A stretch of DNA of 64,000 nucleotides from Pseudomonadota bacterium (GCA_018261615.1 JAGTSE010000002.1:97507-161506); one strand, 5' to 3'. Numbered from the stretch's first letter, positions 1 through 9,524 are shown. The notes: generated by a model from the sequence alone, not told the origin. Numbers and translations are program-made.

Positions 1-877
1 GCGACTTTACGCCCAGTGCCATCTCTTCCAGTTGCCTTTGCAGGCTGGCATCAAGCGTGGTAGTTACCTTCAACGCTTTACTGGATGCCAGCATGCGCCG
101 GGCAAATAACGGTGCCAGTTGCGGCATCTGCCGCGGAGCCAACCACACAGGTTCTTCGCGTGACTCTTTCACCTGCGAGGCAGGCCACACTTTTTGCGCC
201 ACCATGCGATCCAGTACTTTGTCACGCGCCGCCTGTGCGCGTTGCGGCCAGCGATCCGGCCGTAAACGGCTGGGTGCCTGCGGCAAAACGGCCAACAGCG
301 CCGCTTCGGAATAGCTGAGTTTCGCCGGTGATTTACCCAGATAAGTCCAGCTAGCCGCACCAACCCCCTGTAACGTGCCGCCAAACGGCGCGCGATTAAG
401 ATACAGAGTGAGGATCTCGCGTTTGGAAAGGTGCCACTCCAGTTGCATCGCACGCCATAGCTGGCGGATTTTGCCGCCAAAGGTACGCGGGTGCGGATCC
501 AGCAACCTTGCGACCTGCATGGTCAGCGTGCTGCCGCCAGATACCACGCGCCCGGCACGCAAATCCTGCCAGGCGGCCCGCAAAACGGAAAACGGATTAA
601 CGCCGGGATGCGCCCAGAACCAGCGATCTTCATACTGAATGAGCGCCTGTAAATAGTGCGGCGAAACATCTTCGATGGTCACCGGATAGCGCCAGATGCC
701 TTCCGCGTCGGCAAAACGCCATAACGGCGTCCCCTCTTGCGCGACCACCACCCGTGCCGGAGCGACTTCATTCAGCGGCAACGGCCAGATTCTGTCCGCA
801 GCAATAACGCCGAGAATCAGCAGCAACAGCCCTCCCGCCAGCCAGCGCCAGCGGGTATGTAACAGAGGCTTTTTCAC
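1..877 (-). CDS. pbpC: Penicillin-binding protein 1C, N-terminal part (cut by window edge)
   Basis: Only the first 292 codons are inside the window; the gene runs off the left edge. The product is a membrane-anchored peptidoglycan glycosyltransferase. A short basic start is followed by one membrane segment (about residues 13-27), then the GT51 domain, with the catalytic Glu83 in QYEDRWFW and the GGSTLTMQVARLL motif further on. The transpeptidase domain would lie outside. The start is a GTG at 877, one base after the yfhM stop, so yfhM and pbpC are almost certainly co-transcribed and translationally coupled. In known enterobacteria the YfhM lipoprotein and PBP1C form this same pair and are thought to act together in envelope defence and repair. 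Identity rests on clear resemblance to E. coli PbpC. Confidence 0.95.
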   Translation of the reverse strand, partial: MKKPLLHTRWRWLAGGLLLLILGVIAADRIWPLPLNEVAPARVVVAQEGTPLWRFADAEGIWRYPVTIEDVSPHYLQALIQYEDRWFWAHPGVNPFSVLRAAWQDLRAGRVVSGGSTLTMQVARLLDPHPRTFGGKIRQLWRAMQLEWHLSKREILTLYLNRAPFGGTLQGVGAASWTYLGKSPAKLSYSEAALLAVLPQAPSRLRPDRWPQRAQAARDKVLDRMVAQKVWPASQVKESREEPVWLAPRQMPQLAPLFARRMLASSKALKVTTTLDASLQRQLEEMALGVKS

Positions 878-878
878 G

Positions 879-3800
879 TTACGGGACAATAATCATCGGG
901 CTGCGGGTCGTGCCGGTTGCCCGCCACTGCGGAACGTACATTGATTCCACTTGTGGCGCTGGCACCTGATACGTTCCCGGCGTTACCGCCCGCGCCAGAT
1001 AGACCAGCGTCACCGGTTGGCCTTCGCTCACCGACACGGCAGCCACGAAGCGATCGTCGCGGAACTCCATATGCTGAATGTCAGCTTGCTGCATCCGGTT
1101 AAGCAGTTCCTGTACTTCGCTACCGCTATCCTGGAGGCTGGCGCTGCTGCTCGCTAAGTTCTGGTTTTCCAGCTCCAGACCGGCAGGCAATAAATCCACC
1201 ACCAGCGCATCAGGGACATTCTGGCTGGCGCTCACCTCCAGCCAGACCAGTACCAGCTCGCCGCTTTTCAGTGATGAGAGCGATTTACTCCGTCCGTCGG
1301 TGCCCAGCACCGTGCGTTCAATGTGCAGCACGTTGTCAGAAGGCGCAGGCGCCTGCATCGGGTACCCGCTACTGTCCAGACGCAGCCATAACGGTGAGCT
1401 ACCGCTGTTGGTCACCTGCAATGCCGCCAGTTGATCGGCATCGAGGTTGCGGGTTTGCGATTTATCACCACTGAGCGCCGCCGTCTCCAGCGAAGTTTGC
1501 GCCTGCCACGCCCCGGAGGCATTTTGCAGATTACGTCCGGCCATGAATAAGGCATTGCTTTCCTGCGTGGATAACCAACGCTTCCCGTAAGCCTGTTCCG
1601 AGAGCGTCGTCAGCAGTCGCGTCTTCTCCTGTTCCAGCAACGTATTCTCTTCCAGCAATGCCAGCATCAGCGCGTTATCGCGCAGCTCGCTGCCATAATC
1701 CGCCAGCCAGCGATTATCTTTCGCACGCGGAGTTTTCAATGCCTGCGCCAGCGCCTGTTCGCTACGCTGCGCATCGCCCATCAGTTTTAACGCCACGCCC
1801 AACTGCATCAGCGGTAACCCTGCTTTGGCCTGGTCGTGACGCTGCCAGATTTCACGCAGCGCACCCAGCGGCGCTTTTTGCTGACGCGCCAGTACCAGCC
1901 CGGCATAGCTTTGCACTGCAAATTTTGTTGCTGGAAGATCGTCGCTATAGCGCACCGCCATCGTTGCAGGGTCCTGCAAATAACGCAGCAAGCGGTTGTT
2001 CGCGTTGTTCAGCGCCTCCGCCGGAACGCTGTATCCTTGCGCCGAGGCGCTAACCAGAAAATCGGTGACATACGCCGTCAGCCAGTACTCTTCCGGCCCG
2101 CTCTTATCCCACAGCGAGAAGCCACCATCGTCGCGCTGCATCTGCAGCAATCTGGAGATACCGATATCCACCGCTGCGCGACGCTGCTCGTCGCCGTTGC
2201 CCTTAATACCGAGCGCTTTAAGCTGCGCGGCATTGGTATAAAGCGAGGGGAATAGCCCACTGGTGGTTTGTTCAAGGCAACCATACGGCCAGGCTTTTAG
2301 CTCTTGAATATAGCGCGCGATATTCAGTGGCGGTTTGCCGCTCAACAGCAGTCGCCCCTGAAGCGTCGTTGGTGAAATGCCTGCCAGATGTTGTTCCGGC
2401 GCATGCCAGCTCTCGCCAGGTTTGAGCATCGCGCCGCTGTTGACCGTTTGTGCAGCAAATGGCGGACGCACACCGATTTTCCACTGCTTCTGTAACGGGG
2501 CAAAGGTTTCGCCCGGTAGCGTCAGCCCGCTGATTTGCGCGTTAATTTCGCCGTCGCCAAACCCGTCCAGAGCCCTCACCGGAATGAATAGCGTGGTGCG
2601 CTCACCCGCCGGCAATGTGAGCGGCTCCGGGGATTGACTTTCCAGCGCCAGTAATCCCCCGGCACTGAGGGCAACATTGAGCGTTTGCGGCCGATCAGTC
2701 AGGTTGGTGATATCCAGCGTCAGGCGCGAGGTGTCACCGCTGCCGAGGAAGCGCGGCGTGTTCAGTTCAGCTATCACTGGCGCGGCCACCACCACTTTGC
2801 TTTCGCTGCTGCCAAAATCCTCTGCCGTCCACGCCTGCGCCATTACCCGCAACTCACCGTTGAAATCGCCAATCGGTAACGTCACCGTACCTTCGCCGTT
2901 TTCATCCAGATGTACCGGCTGTGCCTGCTGGGCAATGATAGTGACGTGATTGACCGGCGGTTTTCCACCGCGATTCATTTCGTCGCCATCGCCGCCGAAG
3001 CGCAGCGCGGCAAGACGCCCTTGCCCTTCAATCACCTGGCCGTAAATATCATAGATATCCGCGCCGTAGCGTTTCTGCCCGAAAAAGGCCTGCCACGGAT
3101 CCGGCGTTACATAGTCGGTAATATTCAGCACGCCGCTATCTACGGCGGAAAGCAGCACATTCACCTGTTTCGGGGTTGTGCCGTTTTTCACCGTCGCCTT
3201 CACTTTGACGGTCAGCGGCTGGTTGGGACGCATTTTTGGTGGCGCATCCAGCGCAATGTCGAGTCGGCGGTTTTCATCGCCCATCGGTAAGTGCAGCAAA
3301 CCGACCGCGCGTTTTGGCGTGGCGGATTTCGATTTATCGCCAGGACGGATCACCAGCGTGCTGAGGTAGAGATCGTGACGCTGCCATTTTTGATCGAGCG
3401 GAATACTTAGATCGAGGCCGTCGACCGGCACATCAATCTCTTTCCACCACAGCGGACCTTCGCTAGATTCGATCATCGCGTAACCTTTACCTGCGGCTGG
3501 CGCGGCGATGTGCAATTTCACGGTGTCGCCCGGTTTATAACCTGGTTTATCCAGCTTCATAGTGACGCGGTCAGGCCGCGAGGCCCCCGCACCGTCGCTA
3601 TTGTCCTGCCAGCTATAACCGGCCCAGAAACGTACGCTGCTGACGGTGTCGTTTGGCCCTTTCACTTCCAGGCGGTAAGAACCCCAGTCCACCGGGAAAC
3701 TCACCTTGCCGGTTTCATCTGCCGCAAGGTTAAGGCTCTGCTCAACTTCCACCAGATCTTTCTGGTTAAACTGCGACTGCCAGCCTTCGCTTTCCGACCA

Positions 3801-5837
3801 GTTCCAGAAATAGTCGCGCCGTTCGCGGATCAGGCGCACCTGCAAATCATTAACCGCCTTTTTCGTCCCGGCAGCATCAGCATAGACAATATCGAACGCC
3901 GCGTTGCTTCCTTCATCGACAATCGGCTGATTGACAGTAGTGTCGGTGCGGTAATCATAAACGGCTTTAGCGGCAAATTGCGGACGGATCCCCGGCAGCG
4001 ATGACGCAGGCCAGATGGCCTGTTCCGCGCGGCGCGTAACCGGGCGTCCGCCCGATTCCAGCAGGCTGGCTTGCAAAATCACCTGTAACGGCGAGTGCGT
4101 CTCTTGCCACTGGCTGGGCGCACTGACCACGCCCTGACCTTCGTTATCCAGCGTCAGATGTACTTCATCCAGGCTGTGACTAAGGTTCTCTTCCGCAATA
4201 TCACCGAACTGGAAACCAGGCAGCGCGGCTACCGCTTCGCGCAGAGGACGCAGGAACAGTTGCCCCTGCAATGTATTGCCGCTGGCGGGTGCGCCATAGA
4301 GGTAGTGACCATTAACGTTGAACACCACATCTGCGGCCGGATCTACCGGCATCGGCTGCGGCGTAATGTTCAGCGCCATGCGCTCCGGCATAAAATCTTC
4401 AACGTGGAAACCCCACTCGCGCGGCAGGTTATCGCCGGTGTTGGCGCGGATATGCCACATTCCCGTTTGCGCGCTAGTATCCAGCGAATAAGTAAAATGA
4501 TACAGGCCATTTTGCGGCTGGCTGACCACTGTGCGTACCACCTGGCCGTCCGGTTTGATCACTTCGAGTTTGACCGGCTGCTCCGCCAGAGGTTTACCGT
4601 CGCTGTCGCGTAGCAGGCCATTTAGGATCACCGTTTCACCTGGGCGATAAAGATCGCGCGGGCCAAACATAAAGAACTGTTTACTGTAGCCCGGCTCGCC
4701 CGCAATGGCGAACTCAGCCAGATCCAGCGCCGGTAATTTCAGATCCAGCAGCGTGGTTTCACCCTCTTTGCGCGCCAGCACCAGCGCGGCTTCTTTATCG
4801 GTGTTCAGGGTAGCGTGCCCATCAGCATCGCTGGTCGCCTGCGCCAGGGTTTGTCCCTTCTCATTCAACAGTGAGACGTCAATGCCGGAGAGCGCGGCGC
4901 CGTTTTCCAGCCCTTGGGTGAAAATATCCAGCCGGTTATGGTAACGGTGCGCAGAGAGGCCGATATTACTGAGGGTAAACAGCGTGGCGGCATTGCTGTA
5001 GTTGTAATGCCCGGCCTGATTCATCACTGCGACATAGACGCCGGTCTGCTGCAACGGCTGGATACCGCTTAACGGCAACAGCAGTTTTTCCCGAATGTTG
5101 CGCGCCGGATTGAGGTCAAAACGGCCGGTGTACACCAGATCGGCCATTTTTAATAAGGTGTCCGACTCCCAGTTCGAAAGCGAGCTGCGATACTCCCACT
5201 GGATGATAAACGCCGCCAGCGACTCCGGCTTCACGCGATAAAAGTTAACATCAACATTATTGACGTTTAGCGCCATGACGGGCAGCCCCTCAACGACTTT
5301 ACCCGGTAGCAGCGAACCCCGGCTGGCAAAACCGACGCTTGGCTGAACATCGCGCGTGGCGATGGTCTTCTCATAATTGATGCCGAAGGTGGCTTTATTC
5401 AGCGCCACCAGCCCACGATCGACCGATACCAGCAGTTCGCGATTCGGCTCCAGGTGCCGCAGACGCAGCTCTTTCAGATTGGGCGCCAGCTCCCATGCGC
5501 CATCCACCTTGCCGCTCTTTTTATCCACCAGATGCACGGTAGAGGCAAAATTCTGCGCAGGATCGAGCGGAACCGAGAAAGTAAGCACCAGCGTGGCGGC
5601 GCCGTCCAGTTGTACTTCAGACGCATCCAGCAGCGCCAGCGGCTTGCCTTCACTGCGGGCAGCAAGCTGAGCCAGCTTCTCTTTGTCCGGCGCGGCAGGG
5701 GATGTTTTTTGCTCCGCGCTGGCAGCAGAGGCGGCAGGTGTGCTGGCCGCTTTCGGTTTATCGTTGTTATCGCAGCCAGCAAGCGTAAGGGTGGTCAGCA
5801 GCGCTGCAGTCAGCGCCGCAATACGTAGCGGTTTCAT
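879..5837 (-). CDS. yfhM: Bacterial alpha-2-macroglobulin lipoprotein
   Basis: A 1652-residue periplasmic lipoprotein of the bacterial alpha-2-macroglobulin family, a thioester-containing protease trap. The signal peptide ends in the lipobox LAGC at about residues 19-22, and Asp/Asn residues follow the Cys, which does not rule out inner-membrane retention. A string of MG/beta-sandwich domains fills the first two thirds. The thioester motif GCLEQ is intact with Cys1187, the same position as in E. coli, followed by the all-alpha thioester domain and a C-terminal receptor-binding-like domain. The family model is that a protease cutting the bait region triggers covalent capture. It is followed one base later by pbpC. 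Full length and uninterrupted. Confidence 0.96.
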   Translation of the reverse strand: MKPLRIAALTAALLTTLTLAGCDNNDKPKAASTPAASAASAEQKTSPAAPDKEKLAQLAARSEGKPLALLDASEVQLDGAATLVLTFSVPLDPAQNFASTVHLVDKKSGKVDGAWELAPNLKELRLRHLEPNRELLVSVDRGLVALNKATFGINYEKTIATRDVQPSVGFASRGSLLPGKVVEGLPVMALNVNNVDVNFYRVKPESLAAFIIQWEYRSSLSNWESDTLLKMADLVYTGRFDLNPARNIREKLLLPLSGIQPLQQTGVYVAVMNQAGHYNYSNAATLFTLSNIGLSAHRYHNRLDIFTQGLENGAALSGIDVSLLNEKGQTLAQATSDADGHATLNTDKEAALVLARKEGETTLLDLKLPALDLAEFAIAGEPGYSKQFFMFGPRDLYRPGETVILNGLLRDSDGKPLAEQPVKLEVIKPDGQVVRTVVSQPQNGLYHFTYSLDTSAQTGMWHIRANTGDNLPREWGFHVEDFMPERMALNITPQPMPVDPAADVVFNVNGHYLYGAPASGNTLQGQLFLRPLREAVAALPGFQFGDIAEENLSHSLDEVHLTLDNEGQGVVSAPSQWQETHSPLQVILQASLLESGGRPVTRRAEQAIWPASSLPGIRPQFAAKAVYDYRTDTTVNQPIVDEGSNAAFDIVYADAAGTKKAVNDLQVRLIRERRDYFWNWSESEGWQSQFNQKDLVEVEQSLNLAADETGKVSFPVDWGSYRLEVKGPNDTVSSVRFWAGYSWQDNSDGAGASRPDRVTMKLDKPGYKPGDTVKLHIAAPAAGKGYAMIESSEGPLWWKEIDVPVDGLDLSIPLDQKWQRHDLYLSTLVIRPGDKSKSATPKRAVGLLHLPMGDENRRLDIALDAPPKMRPNQPLTVKVKATVKNGTTPKQVNVLLSAVDSGVLNITDYVTPDPWQAFFGQKRYGADIYDIYGQVIEGQGRLAALRFGGDGDEMNRGGKPPVNHVTIIAQQAQPVHLDENGEGTVTLPIGDFNGELRVMAQAWTAEDFGSSESKVVVAAPVIAELNTPRFLGSGDTSRLTLDITNLTDRPQTLNVALSAGGLLALESQSPEPLTLPAGERTTLFIPVRALDGFGDGEINAQISGLTLPGETFAPLQKQWKIGVRPPFAAQTVNSGAMLKPGESWHAPEQHLAGISPTTLQGRLLLSGKPPLNIARYIQELKAWPYGCLEQTTSGLFPSLYTNAAQLKALGIKGNGDEQRRAAVDIGISRLLQMQRDDGGFSLWDKSGPEEYWLTAYVTDFLVSASAQGYSVPAEALNNANNRLLRYLQDPATMAVRYSDDLPATKFAVQSYAGLVLARQQKAPLGALREIWQRHDQAKAGLPLMQLGVALKLMGDAQRSEQALAQALKTPRAKDNRWLADYGSELRDNALMLALLEENTLLEQEKTRLLTTLSEQAYGKRWLSTQESNALFMAGRNLQNASGAWQAQTSLETAALSGDKSQTRNLDADQLAALQVTNSGSSPLWLRLDSSGYPMQAPAPSDNVLHIERTVLGTDGRSKSLSSLKSGELVLVWLEVSASQNVPDALVVDLLPAGLELENQNLASSSASLQDSGSEVQELLNRMQQADIQHMEFRDDRFVAAVSVSEGQPVTLVYLARAVTPGTYQVPAPQVESMYVPQWRATGTTRSPMIIVP

Positions 5838-5885
5838 TCGTTATCCCTGGTTCATTAACCTAGTGAAAGAGGCCCTTCTAGTATT

Positions 5886-5996
5886 ATGCGCAGCAGCATG
5901 AATTACAAAATCTCTGATGAATTCTGGAAAGCGCCTCGCAAAGGCGGCTACCTCATCACGTTGGCACTGTTACAGGGAGCACAGGTCGTAACGTAA
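5886..5996 (+). CDS. Short ORF of unknown function, 36 residues
   Basis: Open from ATG 5886 to TAA 5994-5996; a second in-frame ATG lies at 5898. The product would contain KISDEFWKAPRKGGYLITLA, a mixture of charged and hydrophobic residues with no motif I recognise. I see no strong ribosome-binding site. The next ORF starts one base after this stop in another frame. The pair may therefore be a broken single gene, a real two-gene unit, or chance reading frames over a regulatory RNA. The low confidence reflects this. Confidence 0.25.
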   Translation: MRSSMNYKISDEFWKAPRKGGYLITLALLQGAQVVT

Positions 5997-6011
5997 CATG
6001 TTACGTTACGA
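5986..6011. repeat. 26-bp perfect palindrome
   Basis: The half-site TCGTAACGTAACA (5986-5998) is followed directly by its exact reverse complement (5999-6011). There is no spacer, so the centre is CATG. A palindrome this long with no mismatch is unlikely by chance. It could be a dimeric regulator's operator, a cruciform or RNA hairpin, or the scar of an inverted duplication. It overlaps the stop of one mini-ORF and the start of the next. Confidence 0.8.
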
Positions 6012-6162
6012 AAAAGCGCTCCGGGCGTTTACCCTGAACCGCACGGTGCCGACTGTGCCGACTATGCAACATGCCAAAGCGATTCTCGATGAGATGAGTG
6101 AGGCGCACCGTGACTACTGGCCTGCGCTGCAAAAAGCGTGGAAAAATGGTAAAGCGGTATAA
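5998..6162 (+). CDS. Short ORF of unknown function, 54 residues
   Basis: Open from ATG 5998 to TAA 6160-6162, and its first codons lie inside the 26-bp palindrome. The C-terminal half looks protein-like: residues 23-42 read MQHAKAILDEMSEAHRDYWP and are predicted to be helical and amphipathic, ending in a basic tail. The composition is more coherent than in typical random frames, so it could be a small protein or the C-terminal remnant of a larger one joined to the upstream ORF. I recognise no family. Confidence 0.3.
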   Translation: MLRYEKALRAFTLNRTVPTVPTMQHAKAILDEMSEAHRDYWPALQKAWKNGKAV

Positions 6163-6260
6163 AAATACCGAGTTGGCTCGCGGGTTTAGCGAAGGTGGCT
6201 TGTCTGGTGATGAAAAAACGTTAACAATTCAGAGTAATTATTGATGACACGGAGAGCCCC

Positions 6261-7103
6261 ATGTCCACTTCATTTTTCGTCGCGGCCGACTGGCTGATAG
6301 AGCATAGTGATGATCCTGAAATCCAGTTGATCGATGCCCGCATGGCACCAGTGGGTCAGGAACATCGCGATATGCGCGCGGAGTACCGTGACGGGCATCT
6401 TCCCGGCGCGGTTTTTTTTGATATCGAAGCCCTTTCCGACCACAGCACGTCCTTACCACACATGCTGACGCGGCCGGAAGCGTTCGCCGTAGCGATGCGT
6501 GAGCTGGGAATCAGCCAGGATAAACACCTGGTGGTGTACGACGAAGGCACACTGTTCTCCGCGCCCCGCGCATGGTGGATGCTGCGCAATTACGGCGTGG
6601 AGAATGTCTCGATTCTCGCGGGCGGTCTGGCCGGCTGGCAGCGCGACGCTCTGCCGTTGCAGAAAGGCGAGGTGCCGCTGCCGGAATCCGACTTTAACGC
6701 CAACTTCGATCCGTCCGTGGTGAAAAAGCTGACCGATGTGTTGCTGGCAAGCCACGAAGGCACCGCGCAGATTGTCGATGCGCGCCCTGCCCCGCGTTTT
6801 TCCGGCGAAGTCGATGAGCCGCGTCCGGGCCTGAAGCGCGGGCATATTCCCGGCGCACTGAACGTGCCGTGGGTTGATCTGGTGGTCGATGGCGAACTGA
6901 GAACCACCAACGAATTGGCCGCCATTTTCCGCCGCCAGGGGGTTGACCTGAACCAGCCGATTATTGCCAGTTGCGGCTCAGGCGTCACAGCGTCCGTGGT
7001 GATCCTCGCGCTTGCGACACTGGGCGCGGAGAACGTGACGCTGTATGACGGCTCCTGGAGTGAATGGGGCGCGCGCGACGATTTGCCCGTCGAACCGGCC
7101 TGA
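6261..7103 (+). CDS. sseA: 3-mercaptopyruvate sulfurtransferase
   Basis: A cytoplasmic tandem-rhodanese protein of 280 residues (281 in E. coli) that transfers sulfur from 3-mercaptopyruvate to thiols or cyanide, giving pyruvate. Two rhodanese domains are visible, about residues 8-130 (inactive) and 155-275 (active). The catalytic loop CGSGVTA starts at Cys238, as expected for mercaptopyruvate enzymes, which have Gly-Ser-Gly after the Cys. The start is supported by a GGAG about 8 bases upstream. It is transcribed away from yfhM and converges on sseB. Confidence 0.96.
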   Translation: MSTSFFVAADWLIEHSDDPEIQLIDARMAPVGQEHRDMRAEYRDGHLPGAVFFDIEALSDHSTSLPHMLTRPEAFAVAMRELGISQDKHLVVYDEGTLFSAPRAWWMLRNYGVENVSILAGGLAGWQRDALPLQKGEVPLPESDFNANFDPSVVKKLTDVLLASHEGTAQIVDARPAPRFSGEVDEPRPGLKRGHIPGALNVPWVDLVVDGELRTTNELAAIFRRQGVDLNQPIIASCGSGVTASVVILALATLGAENVTLYDGSWSEWGARDDLPVEPA

Positions 7104-7257
7104 ATGGACAACCGCCTTGCTGACGCGCGGGCATCACTGACCCGCGCGAAATGAAGAAACGGTAAACTTTGCTGCCGAAGCGGTGGGATTACGTCGTTTG
7201 AGTCGAATCTTGTGCTGTTGATGGATCTGTTACTGCTGGAAGCGACACAGTGAACGG

Positions 7258-7276
7258 GCGGTACATTTTGTACCGC
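7258..7276. other. Hairpin between sseA and sseB
   Basis: GCGGTACA, a TTT loop, and TGTACCGC form an 8-bp perfect stem just beyond the sseB stop. A second GC-rich hairpin (CGCGCGGG/CCCGCGCG, 7124-7148) follows sseA. Neither has a T tract, so they look like 3'-end structures in the convergent gap rather than proven terminators. Confidence 0.4.
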
Positions 7277-7283
7277 TTGCTCA

Positions 7284-8060
7284 TCAGATAATGCGGTTGT
7301 TTTTGAAATCGCGCAGGAAGCTGCCCCAGCGCCGTTCATAGAACGGCGTAATATGCGCCAGCATAAAGTGGCTGATGCCTTTCTCGCCCTCCACCACCTG
7401 GCAAATATCAATCGGTTCATCCCCTGGAAGCGTATCTGTCGCGACGCTGCCCGCAGCATGGATGATCTCTTCGATATCCCCTTCAGCTTCAATGCCAATC
7501 AGCAGGTTAGGTTGCTCGTCAGTCTTCTCTTTAATCGAGCAGAGAAACGCGCGTTTAACGGTTCCGATGCTTTTAAACAGCGTGGTCAGTGAATCGACCA
7601 TTTGCGCAGGCGGTTCAGCCACTTCGGAAAGCAGCAGCGCCGTGCCGCCTTCCAGCACTTCCTGCTGGCTGAGAGGACTACTTTCTGTGCCCACTAAATG
7701 GCTTAATTCGCGCGGCGTGAACTCTTTGCCTGTAGGTAATTTGGCGTTGAGAAATAGCGTCTCTCCCAGCGTCATTTCAAACAGCGTACGCGCAGGCATG
7801 ACCACAAATGCCTGCTCTTCGCTAACGGCCTGCTGTAAGGCTTCCAGCGAGCTAAAGAACGGAATGACCGAGTTACCGTCATCTTTTTCCCAGTGCTGCA
7901 AATCCAGCGCGCTGTCTTCGACAATCGCTTCACCTTCCGCCACCGTGCCCGGCACCCAGACAGTGGATTCCAGCAGCGTACGGAAAAAAGCAGGGCGGTA
8001 AGCTGGCTCGGTCGCGGCCTGTTCCAGCAGTGTTTCTAATTCGTTTTTACTTTCGGACAT
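7284..8060 (-). CDS. sseB: SseB family protein (enhanced serine sensitivity)
   Basis: A 258-residue cytoplasmic protein with an N-terminal SseB domain (about residues 1-130) and a C-terminal SseB-like domain. In E. coli, extra copies cause enhanced sensitivity to serine, and the molecular role is still unclear. The C-terminal segment HFMLAHITPFYERRWGSFLR matches the family well. The gene lies downstream of pepB on the same strand, separated by a REP pair, and converges with sseA. The start codon is the first ATG and family length supports it. Confidence 0.93.
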   Translation of the reverse strand: MSESKNELETLLEQAATEPAYRPAFFRTLLESTVWVPGTVAEGEAIVEDSALDLQHWEKDDGNSVIPFFSSLEALQQAVSEEQAFVVMPARTLFEMTLGETLFLNAKLPTGKEFTPRELSHLVGTESSPLSQQEVLEGGTALLLSEVAEPPAQMVDSLTTLFKSIGTVKRAFLCSIKEKTDEQPNLLIGIEAEGDIEEIIHAAGSVATDTLPGDEPIDICQVVEGEKGISHFMLAHITPFYERRWGSFLRDFKNNRII

Positions 8061-8081
8061 AGGTTCTCTGATTCGCTTTAT

Positions 8082-8162
8082 TGCCGGATGGCGCTTCGCT
8101 TATCCGGCCTGCAAAATGCACGGACTAAGTAGGCCGGATAAGGCGTAGCCGCCATCCGGCAC
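8082..8162. repeat. BIME: pair of inverted REP elements
   Basis: TGCCGGATGGCGCTTCGCTT and its near-inverse ending GCCATCCGGCA bracket about 20 bp of spacer. This is the standard REP (repetitive extragenic palindrome) arrangement of enterobacteria, lying between pepB and sseB. It can form a stable hairpin and usually acts in mRNA 3'-end protection or gyrase/IHF binding. Confidence 0.9.
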
Positions 8163-8173
8163 AACCATGACAC

Positions 8174-9460
8174 TTACCCGGCGGTCAACAAATTCGCGAT
8201 AGTGCGCACGCCAAGCCCGGTAGCACCAGCCGCCCACTGTTCCACTGCCGCCTTGCGGTAGGTGGCAGAACAGTCGATATGCAACCAGCCCTGCTGGTAG
8301 TTTTCGACAAAGTGCGACAAGAACCCGGCTGCTGTACTTGCCCCGGCAGGGAAAGAGCCGCTGGCAGTGTTGTTCAACTCTGCAAAGTTGGACGGCAGCT
8401 GATTGCGGTGGAACTCGGCCAGCGGCAGACGCCAGAACGGTTCATTTTCCGCCGTCGCACTGTTAAGCAGGCGGCCAGCCAGCGCATCGTCAAAGCTGAA
8501 CAGAGCGTGGTAATCGTTACCCAGCGCGGTTTTCGCCGCACCAGTCAGCGTTGCAGCATCAATGATAAACTGCGGTTTTTGCGCAGACGCATCAATCAGG
8601 CCATCCGCCAGCACCAGACGCCCTTCAGCATCGGTGTTCATGATTTCTACGGTTTTGCCGTTGCGATAATGAATAATATCGCCCAGTTTAAAGGCGTTAC
8701 CGCTGATCAGGTTGTCGGCGCAGCAGAGGTACAATTTGACGCGTTTATCCAGCCCGCGCGTGATGGCGAACGCCAGCGCACCGGTCACCAGAGCCGCACC
8801 GCCCATATCAGATTTCATTGAATCCATCGATGAGGTTGGTTTGATGCTGTAACCGCCTGAGTCAAAGGTGATGCCTTTGCCCACCAGCGCAGCATACACC
8901 GGCGCATCCGGGTTGCCCGTCGGGTTATAGTCCAGCGCCAACAATACCGGCTGGCGCTCAGAACCACGGCCAACGGTGTGCAAGCCAAGGTAGTTCTGCT
9001 CACGCAGATCTTCGCCTTTAGTGATGCGGTAAGAGACGTTTTCACCACCCACGCTATGCAGCAGATCGACCGCGCGCTGCGCCAGTTGTTCCGGGCCTAA
9101 TTCTTCTGCCGGTGCGTTGATGATGTCGCGTACCCAGTCGATGGTTTGCAGGCGGTTATCCAGCTCTTTTTGCCCGGCTTCGTCCAGTTGCGCCCACTCC
9201 ACCTTACGCGTGCCTTTCGGCCCTTTGTAACCGGCCCAGAACGCCCAGCTACGATCCGCGTCCCAGCCTTCACCGCTCAGCGCAACATGTTTAATGCCCA
9301 GGCCGTCGATTTTGCGCGCGGCACGCTGAATCAAACCTAAATCATCTTTTCCGTTCAGATGCAGATCGATGCCGTCGTTATTGATACTCCAGGAGGCTTT
9401 TTCACCCCAACGCGCATCCGCGCTTTGCGTGGTGAGTGTCACTTTCATAGCTTCTGTCAT
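8174..9460 (-). CDS. pepB: Aminopeptidase B (M17 leucyl aminopeptidase family)
   Basis: A 428-residue cytoplasmic metallo-exopeptidase that releases N-terminal residues in peptide turnover. The M17 signature [14 protein letters not shown], with its metal-binding Asp and Glu, is intact at about residues 275-288, and [15 protein letters not shown] carries further catalytic and metal residues. Length matches E. coli PepB (427). It lies 98 bp downstream of iscX on the same strand, but a strong terminator (9528-9551) separates it from the isc operon, so it probably receives only read-through or has its own promoter. Confidence 0.95.
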   Translation of the reverse strand: MTEAMKVTLTTQSADARWGEKASWSINNDGIDLHLNGKDDLGLIQRAARKIDGLGIKHVALSGEGWDADRSWAFWAGYKGPKGTRKVEWAQLDEAGQKELDNRLQTIDWVRDIINAPAEELGPEQLAQRAVDLLHSVGGENVSYRITKGEDLREQNYLGLHTVGRGSERQPVLLALDYNPTGNPDAPVYAALVGKGITFDSGGYSIKPTSSMDSMKSDMGGAALVTGALAFAITRGLDKRVKLYLCCADNLISGNAFKLGDIIHYRNGKTVEIMNTDAEGRLVLADGLIDASAQKPQFIIDAATLTGAAKTALGNDYHALFSFDDALAGRLLNSATAENEPFWRLPLAEFHRNQLPSNFAELNNTASGSFPAGASTAAGFLSHFVENYQQGWLHIDCSATYRKAAVEQWAAGATGLGVRTIANLLTAG

Positions 9461-9483
9461 TATATTTATCCTTATCGGCAGAC

Positions 9484-9514
9484 ACCGGATGGCAACGTTG
9501 CCTTTTCCGGCCTA
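9484..9514. repeat. Single REP-like element
   Basis: ACCGGATGGCAACGTTGCC followed by TTTTCCGGCCTACG has the REP stem-loop pattern (CCGGATG.../...CCGGCCTAC). It sits between pepB and the terminator of the isc operon. Confidence 0.65.
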
Positions 9515-9524
9515 CGTATGCATG

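Larger units (their letters stand above)
5838..6260. other. yfhM-sseA intergenic region with mini-ORFs and palindrome
   Basis: This 423-bp gap separates the divergent genes yfhM and sseA. It holds two short plus-strand ORFs (5886-5996 and 5998-6162) that meet at a 26-bp perfect palindrome (5986-6011), listed separately. In E. coli and Shigella the same interval encodes the small RNA RyfA. I cannot confirm a RyfA homologue here from memory of its sequence, and I see no obvious intrinsic terminator that would define its 3' end. The last 30 bases before sseA carry a GGAG ribosome-binding site (around 6251) at good spacing from its ATG. Confidence 0.5.

Noticed and set aside
7104..7283. A possible gene between sseA and sseB
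   Set aside because: Only short frames and two hairpins without T tracts are present in the 180-bp convergent gap.
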